Source: WHSW01 sp963767475
GTDB taxonomy: Bacteria > Actinomycetota > Thermoleophilia > Solirubrobacterales > 70-9
DNA length: 64,000 nt
Assembly: GCA_963767475.1 (NCBI GenBank)
Contig: CAVYEI010000003.1
Location: 248,001 to 312,000 of the forward strand
Direction of reading: 5' to 3'
Shown: one piece after another, positions 59,554 through 64,000 of the stretch
Numbering within the stretch: the first letter of the stretch is position 1
Layout of the letters: the number at the start of each line of letters is the position of its first letter
Notes under the pieces: model-generated
Databases searched by the model: none
What the model was told of the DNA's origin: nothing
What the model saw: only the letters and a program-made list of their open reading frames with translations
Made by a program: the position numbers and the translations under genes

Positions 59554-60671
59554 GCCTGGATCGCGATCTCGCGAAGGAGCTGCGCGCCCTGCGCGTGCCC
59601 GGCGAGGACGAGGCCGAGCAGCGGTCGCTGGAGCTGGTCCGCGCGGCCTATGCCGAGCGCGAGCCGTTGCGGCGCGGGCGGACCTCGCGCGGGCTGGCAC
59701 TCGCGGTCGCCGGGGGGGTCGCGGCGCTGGCGATCGGTCTCAGCCCGGCCGGGGCCAAGGTCGCCGATCTGGTCAGCGACGTGTTCTCGCCCAGCGCCGG
59801 CGAACCGAACGGGAAGCCCGCGCTCGCCTCGCTGCCCGCGGCCGGCGAGATCCTGGTCGAGTCGGCGCAGGGTCCGTGGATCGTTCGCGAGGACGGCTCG
59901 AAGCGGCTGCTGGGCGACTACGACGAGGCGACCTGGTCGCCGCGCGGGCTGTTCGTCGCGGTCACCGACGGCCGCGAGCTGATCGCCGTCGATCCGCTCG
60001 GCGAGGTGCGCTGGACGGTCACCGCGCCGGGGCCCGTGGCTGACCCGCGCTGGTCGCCGAGCGGCTTCCGGATCGCCTACCGCAGCGGTGCCGACCTCTG
60101 GGTGGTCGCAGGAGATGGGACCGAAGCACGGGCGGTCGCCCGCGACGTCGCCCCCGAGGCGCCGGCGTGGCGCCCGATCGGCGACTCGAAGCTCGCCCCG
60201 GCGCCCGGCGTGCCGGGCAGCAACGTGCTCACCTACGTCGAGGCCGATCGCACGATCCGCACGGTTGACGTGGACACGGGCGCCCGGCTGGCGACCACAG
60301 CGGAGGACATGGAGCAGCTCTCGACCCCGTCGGTGGGCGGAGAGAGGCGGCGCGCGGTCTCGCCCGACGGCGCGCAGATGGCGACGATCGAGCGCGTCGG
60401 GCGCCGGGACGAGCTCGTTCTCCAGCGCGATGGCGGAGGCGGCCGGCGGATCTTGTTCTCGGCCCGCGGCAGGCTCACCGGCCCCACCTGGTCCCCCGAC
60501 GGGCACTGGCTGCTGCTCGGCTGGCCGGCGGCCGATCAGTGGCTGTTCATCTCGGTCGACGAGCGCGACCGGGTGGTCCCCTTCGACCGGATCAGCGAGC
60601 AGTTCGATCCCGGCGCCGCCGGGCCGAGCCGCTTCCCACGGGTTGCCGGCTGGGTGCTGCCGCAGCGCTGA
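59550..60671 (+). CDS. Putative anti-sigma partner with one membrane helix and an external beta-propeller
   Basis: The 373-residue protein has a charged cytosolic N terminus (1-45), a membrane helix (about 46-66, GLALAVAGGVAALAIGLSPA) and an outer region with propeller-type repeats such as ATWSPRGLFVAVTDG, DPRWSPSGFRIAYRSG and GPTWSPDGHWLLLGWP. It lacks the HxxxCxxC zinc motif of ZAS anti-sigma factors. Coupling to the sigma gene suggests that it is the regulator, sensing an envelope signal; this is inference. Confidence 0.72.
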   Translation: MSLDRDLAKELRALRVPGEDEAEQRSLELVRAAYAEREPLRRGRTSRGLALAVAGGVAALAIGLSPAGAKVADLVSDVFSPSAGEPNGKPALASLPAAGEILVESAQGPWIVREDGSKRLLGDYDEATWSPRGLFVAVTDGRELIAVDPLGEVRWTVTAPGPVADPRWSPSGFRIAYRSGADLWVVAGDGTEARAVARDVAPEAPAWRPIGDSKLAPAPGVPGSNVLTYVEADRTIRTVDVDTGARLATTAEDMEQLSTPSVGGERRRAVSPDGAQMATIERVGRRDELVLQRDGGGGRRILFSARGRLTGPTWSPDGHWLLLGWPAADQWLFISVDERDRVVPFDRISEQFDPGAAGPSRFPRVAGWVLPQR

Positions 60672-60680
60672 GCGCGCTCG

Positions 60681-61460
60681 CTAGGGCTCGGGCGGCTCGC
60701 GCAGCTGGTGCGCGGGGGTGAAGAAGTTGCGGTAGGCGAGCGTGGTCGCGATCAGGGTCGAGAGCGCGACGGCTCCGAGCAGGCTCCAGAGCAGGATCAG
60801 CTGCAGGCGCACGGCGTCGATCGGGTCGGCGCCGGCGAGCAGCATCCCGACCATGATCCCGGGGAAGAAGATCAGACCGGTGGTCTTGGTCTGGTCGATG
60901 AGCGCGATCGTGCCCGAGCGCAGGCTGCGGCGAACGCTCGGCGCCGCGGCCACGGTCGAGGTCGCGCCCAGCGCCAGGGTGGCCTCGATCTCGCGGGCGC
61001 GGTCGCTGAGCTCGTCGCCGAGCCGGTTGAGCGCCACCGCGGCGGCGGTCATCGAGTTGCCGATCACCATCCCCCCGACCGGGACCAGGTAGCGCGGCGT
61101 GGGCTCGAAGATCCCGAGCGCGAGCACCAGCCCCAGCGTCGCCGCGCCGGCGACCGCGAGCGCGATCAACAGCGGCCAGAAGGCGCCGGGGACCCGCCGT
61201 GCGCGGCGGCGGGCGGTGAAGGCGCCGAAGACGACCATGACCGAGATCAGGCCCGCCACCAAGAGCAGGCTGTCCTCGTCGAAGATCGCCTGGATCACGT
61301 AGCCGATCGCGATCAGCTGGATCGCCGACCGAACCACCGCGACGCCGATCTCGTTCTCGAGCCCCGTGCGCCACCAGATCGAGACCCCGACCGCGACCGC
61401 GACCAGCACGAGGCTGGCGGCGACCTCGGCGAGGCTCACATCGATGCCCACGGGTCCCAT
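60681..61460 (-). CDS. ABC transporter permease, FetB/YbbM family
   Basis: The 259-residue membrane protein has about seven helices. VGGMVIGNSMTAAAVALNRL and KTTGLIFFPGIMVGMLLAGA are the UPF0014/FetB signatures. In E. coli FetAB exports iron and relieves oxidative stress. The ATG at 61460 touches the stop of the ATPase gene (TGATG). The longer frame upstream belongs to the ATPase gene. Confidence 0.88.
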   Translation of the reverse strand: MGPVGIDVSLAEVAASLVLVAVAVGVSIWWRTGLENEIGVAVVRSAIQLIAIGYVIQAIFDEDSLLLVAGLISVMVVFGAFTARRRARRVPGAFWPLLIALAVAGAATLGLVLALGIFEPTPRYLVPVGGMVIGNSMTAAAVALNRLGDELSDRAREIEATLALGATSTVAAAPSVRRSLRSGTIALIDQTKTTGLIFFPGIMVGMLLAGADPIDAVRLQLILLWSLLGAVALSTLIATTLAYRNFFTPAHQLREPPEP

Positions 61461-62128
61461 CAGATCAGCTCCGAGGTCGGGCCCTCGCCCACCGCCCGGC
61501 CCGCGTCGATGCGCACCAGCCACTGCGACATCCGCCGCGCCTGGGCGAGGTCGTGGGTGACCCAGACGAGATCGATCTCGAGCCGTTGCCGCAGCTCCAG
61601 CAACGTCTCCTCGATCGCCCCGGTGGTGCCCGGATCGAGCGCCGAGGTCGGCTCGTCCAACAGCAGTACCCGCGGCTCCAGCGCCAGCGCCCGGGCGAGC
61701 ATCGCCCGCTGCTGCTCGCCGACCGAGAGCTTCGAGCCCTCGCGGTCGGCGAACGACGAGTCGAGGCCGGCGAGCTCGAGCAGCCGGCCGACCTCGGGCT
61801 CGCGCCCGGCGAGCTCGGCGGCGAAGCGCAGGTTGTCGGCGACGGTGCCCTCGAGCAGCGCCGGCAGCTGCGGCACCAGCACCACCTCGCGGCGCAGCGC
61901 CAGCGGGTCGCGCTCGCGAACGTCGGCGCCGCGGTAGCGCACCACCCCGGACTCGGCGTCGCTGAGCCGGTCGAGCAACCGCAGCAGGGTCGATTTACCC
62001 GAGCCCGAGGGCCCGGCGATGCAGGTGGCGCCGGGCGGGATCCGGGCGCTGAGCTCGCGCAGCACCGGCTTGCCGGCGCGGGAGAGGCTGACCCGCTCGA
62101 GCTCGAAGGCTGTCTCGGCCACCGCCAT
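61460..62128 (-). CDS. ABC transporter ATPase, FetA/YbbL-like
   Basis: The 222-residue ATPase has Walker A AGPSGSGKSTLLRLL, signature LSVGEQQRAMLARALAL and Walker B VLLLDEPTSALD. It pairs with the FetB-like permease. Divergent from the DNA ligase gene, with 17 bp between start codons, so both may be leaderless or have overlapping promoters. Confidence 0.88.
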   Translation of the reverse strand: MAVAETAFELERVSLSRAGKPVLRELSARIPPGATCIAGPSGSGKSTLLRLLDRLSDAESGVVRYRGADVRERDPLALRREVVLVPQLPALLEGTVADNLRFAAELAGREPEVGRLLELAGLDSSFADREGSKLSVGEQQRAMLARALALEPRVLLLDEPTSALDPGTTGAIEETLLELRQRLEIDLVWVTHDLAQARRMSQWLVRIDAGRAVGEGPTSELI

Positions 62129-62145
62129 CTTGCGATTATCGAACC

Positions 62146-63183
62146 ATGGCGACCGCCGAATCGATGCCACGCAAGCTCGAGCCGATGCTGGCCACACCGG
62201 CGCCGAGCCTGCCCGCCGGCGACGGCTGGGCCCACGAGATCAAGTGGGACGGGATCCGGGCGCTCACGTACGTCAGCTCCGATGGGCTCAGGATCAGCGC
62301 CCGCCGGGGCGCCGACCACACGCCGCGATACCCCGAGTTCGCCGCGATCACCGAGGCGCTTGCCGGCCGCGAGGCGATCCTCGACGGCGAGATCGTCGCC
62401 CTCGACGAAGCCGGCCGGGCCAGCTTTCAGAAGCTGCAGCAGCGGATGGGGCTCTCCAACGAAGCGACGATTCGCCGGCGCGCGATCGAGACCCCCGCCA
62501 CCTACGTTGCCTTCGACCTGCTCTGGCTCGACGGCCGCTCGCTGCTCGCCGAGCCCTACGAGGCGCGGCGCGAGCTGCTCGCCGGGCTCGAGTTCGAGGG
62601 GCCCAACTGGCAGGCGCCGCGCCATCACCTCGGCGACGGCGCCGCGCTCTGGGGGCTGGTGCAGGAGCGCAGGCTCGAGGGGATCGTCGCCAAGCGGCTG
62701 GGCTCGCCCTACCGGCCCGGCCAGCGCAGCCGCGAGTGGGTGAAGGTCCGCAACCGCCGCGGGCAGGAGCTCGTGATCGGCGGCTGGATGCCCGGCGAGG
62801 GCAGCCGAGGCGGCCGGGTCGGCTCGCTGCTGGTCGGCCACTGGGACGCCACCCCGGAGGAGGCCGAGCACCTCGGGCGCCCGCAGCGGCTCGTCTACGC
62901 CGGCGGGGTGGGCACCGGCTACACGCAGGAGATGCTGAAGCGGCTGACCGAGTTGCTCGAGCCGCTGCGCCGCGACGACTCACCGTTCGAGCTCGGCGAG
63001 GACCCGCGGGTCAAGTACGCACAGCGGGCCCGCGATCGGGGCGCCGGGCCGGTCTGGGTCGCGCCTGAGCTCGTCTGCGAGGTCGAGTTCACCGAGTGGA
63101 CGAACGAGGGAACCCTGCGCCAATCGGCGTTCAAGGGCCTGCGCGACGACAAGGATCCACGCGAGGTCGTGCGTGAGTCCTGA
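62146..63183 (+). CDS. ATP-dependent DNA ligase (LigD ligase-domain type)
   Basis: The 345-residue enzyme has the adenylation lysine in HEIKWDGIRAL, followed by LDGEIVALDEAG, then GIVAKRLGSPYRPGQRSREW (motif IV/V) and an OB domain with GRVGSLLVGHWDATPEE. It lacks the polymerase and phosphoesterase modules of full LigD, so it is a stand-alone ligase. ku lies 118 bp downstream, so the pair probably performs non-homologous end joining. Confidence 0.92.
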   Translation: MATAESMPRKLEPMLATPAPSLPAGDGWAHEIKWDGIRALTYVSSDGLRISARRGADHTPRYPEFAAITEALAGREAILDGEIVALDEAGRASFQKLQQRMGLSNEATIRRRAIETPATYVAFDLLWLDGRSLLAEPYEARRELLAGLEFEGPNWQAPRHHLGDGAALWGLVQERRLEGIVAKRLGSPYRPGQRSREWVKVRNRRGQELVIGGWMPGEGSRGGRVGSLLVGHWDATPEEAEHLGRPQRLVYAGGVGTGYTQEMLKRLTELLEPLRRDDSPFELGEDPRVKYAQRARDRGAGPVWVAPELVCEVEFTEWTNEGTLRQSAFKGLRDDKDPREVVRES

Positions 63184-63190
63184 ATAACTC

Positions 63191-63226
63191 GCGCCACGTC
63201 CTCGGCTTCGCCTGCGGGCGTGCGCG
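63191..63226 (-). repeat. Family A hairpin repeat, copy 4 (between ligase and ku)
   Basis: GCGCCACGTCCTCGGCTTCG and CCTGCGGGCGTGCGC show the core, with GCGC/GCGC arms in place of CCGG/CCGG in copy 1: pairing is kept with different bases. This copy lies between genes, 8 bp after the ligase stop, and lacks the A/T tract. It is antisense to ku. Confidence 0.8.
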
Positions 63227-63301
63227 GTGGGGCCGAGCAAGGTTTCTTGCTTCCGACCGATTAGAAAGGACCTCCGGGGTAGTCTGAGGTACTAGATACC
63301 T

Positions 63302-64000
63302 ATGGCACGCGCGATCTGGTCAGGTTCAATTTCTTTCGGGCTCCTCAACGTGCCCGTGAAGCTCTATTCGGCCGTCTCCAAGAAGTCGGTCAGCTTCCGC
63401 GAGCTGCGTGAGGCCGACGGCTCGCGCGTGCGCCACAAGCGCGTCGCCGAGGCCGATGGCGAGGAGGTCGAGTACGGCGACATCGTCAAGGGCTACGAGA
63501 TCGCCCCCGACCAGTACGTGGTGATCACCCCGGACGAACTCGCCGAGCTGGATCCGAAGAAGACCCGCGCGATCGAGGTGCTCGACTTCGTCGACCTCGA
63601 CGACATCGACCCGATCTACTTCGACCATCCCTATTACCTCGGCCCCGACAAGGGCGCCGAGCGCGCCTACGCCCTGCTGGTCAAGGCGATGGAGGAGTCG
63701 CACAAGGTCGCGATCGCGCGCTTCGTGCTGCGCAACCGCGAGAGCCTCGCGGCGCTGCGACCGATGGACGGCGTGATGACGATGGCGACGATGCGCTTCG
63801 CCGACGAGGTCGTCCCCACCTCCGAGCTCTCCGAGATCCTCGGCGAGGAGGTTGAGAAGCCGAAGAAGAAGGAGCTCGAGATGGCGAAGTCGCTGATCGA
63901 CTCGCTGACCTCCGAGTTCGACGCCGACCAGTACCGCGACGAGTACCGCGAGGAGCTGCTGGCGCTGATCGAGCGCAAGGCCAAGGGCGAGAGCATCGTC
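63302..64000 (+). CDS. ku: Ku protein (N-terminal part)
   Basis: Only the first 233 codons are inside the window. ARAIWSGSISFGLLNVPVKL is the start of bacterial Ku, followed by HKRVAEADGEEVEYGDIVKG and LVKAMEESHKVAIARFVLRN of the beta-barrel ring. Bacterial Ku is a homodimer that threads onto DNA ends and recruits LigD-type ligase. The C-terminal tail lies outside. The ATG at 63302 fits the family N terminus. Confidence 0.96.
   Translation, partial: MARAIWSGSISFGLLNVPVKLYSAVSKKSVSFRELREADGSRVRHKRVAEADGEEVEYGDIVKGYEIAPDQYVVITPDELAELDPKKTRAIEVLDFVDLDDIDPIYFDHPYYLGPDKGAERAYALLVKAMEESHKVAIARFVLRNRESLAALRPMDGVMTMATMRFADEVVPTSELSEILGEEVEKPKKKELEMAKSLIDSLTSEFDADQYRDEYREELLALIERKAKGESIV

Noticed and set aside
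1..64000. tRNA or rRNA genes
   Set aside because: No segment with a T-loop plus acceptor stem pattern or rRNA-like sequence was seen on reading the intergenic regions.

Overview
The window is very GC-rich, with gene starts split between ATG, GTG and a few TTG, and genes packed with 4-base stop/start overlaps. Gene content and order (rnc, smc, ftsY and ffh together; rpmF with yceD; a DivIVA-like gene, coaD, rsmD and recG; fakA-like with rpmB; a DUF222/HNH gene carrying an actinobacterial-type SOS box; a Ku plus ATP-dependent ligase pair) point to an actinobacterium. Class Thermoleophilia (Solirubrobacterales-like) is my best guess. That placement is inference from style and gene order, not from a search.

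Layout. 1-6.4 kb (minus strand): ffh (cut by the window edge), ftsY, an unusually short smc, rnc, acpP, plsX, rpmF, yceD. 6.4-14.8 kb is an accessory stretch: methyltransferase, crotonase, SDR, DUF222/HNH nuclease, DUF6285 protein, secreted beta-helix/RTX-like protein, aminoglycoside-phosphotransferase-fold protein, an unrecognised Cys-containing protein and a secreted protein. 14.8-18.6 kb returns to core genes (DivIVA-like, coaD, rsmD, recG). After a RidA/GST/unknown insert come fakA-like and rpmB, then the riboflavin operon ribD-ribE-ribBA-ribH (22.5-26 kb). 26-30 kb holds a cation/proton antiporter and a secreted nine-repeat protein. 30-36 kb is a priA-def-fmt-rsmB-zinc ribbon-rpe operon with chained overlaps. 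36-42 kb has metK, a DUF3352 protein, der and cmk. 42.7-46.1 kb is an aromatic amino acid block (aroF-tyrA-aroA) with a structured leader. 46.4-50.5 kb carries a GGDEF/EAL protein, an M15 peptidase and a GNAT. 50.5-55.4 kb is trpS-scpA-scpB-rluB-aroH-hisC plus a small secreted protein. 55.4-64 kb has an MFS exporter, secreted proteins, an ECF sigma factor with a probable propeller-type partner, FetAB-like ABC genes, and the ligase/Ku NHEJ pair (ku is cut by the window end).

The most unusual content is two families of short hairpin-forming repeats. Family A has four copies. Three sit in frame inside or at the start of conserved genes (smc, ribBA, der), all in one orientation and reading frame, and encode a TPGGEAEDVAG-like peptide; the fourth lies between the ligase and ku. 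Arm sequences change in a compensatory way, and two or three copies carry a T-run like a terminator in the gene-sense direction. Family B also has four copies: three between genes, where the repeat supplies or abuts a stop codon, and one in frame inside priA. Two B copies 45 kb apart are identical over 50 nt. Both families share the 11-mer GCGAAGCCGAG. No transposase that could move them is seen here.

Other points of interest are an smc of 803 residues at the canonical locus with no recognisable hinge, an RNase III lacking two of four usual metal-ligand acids, and a GNRA-capped 53-nt structured element before aroF.
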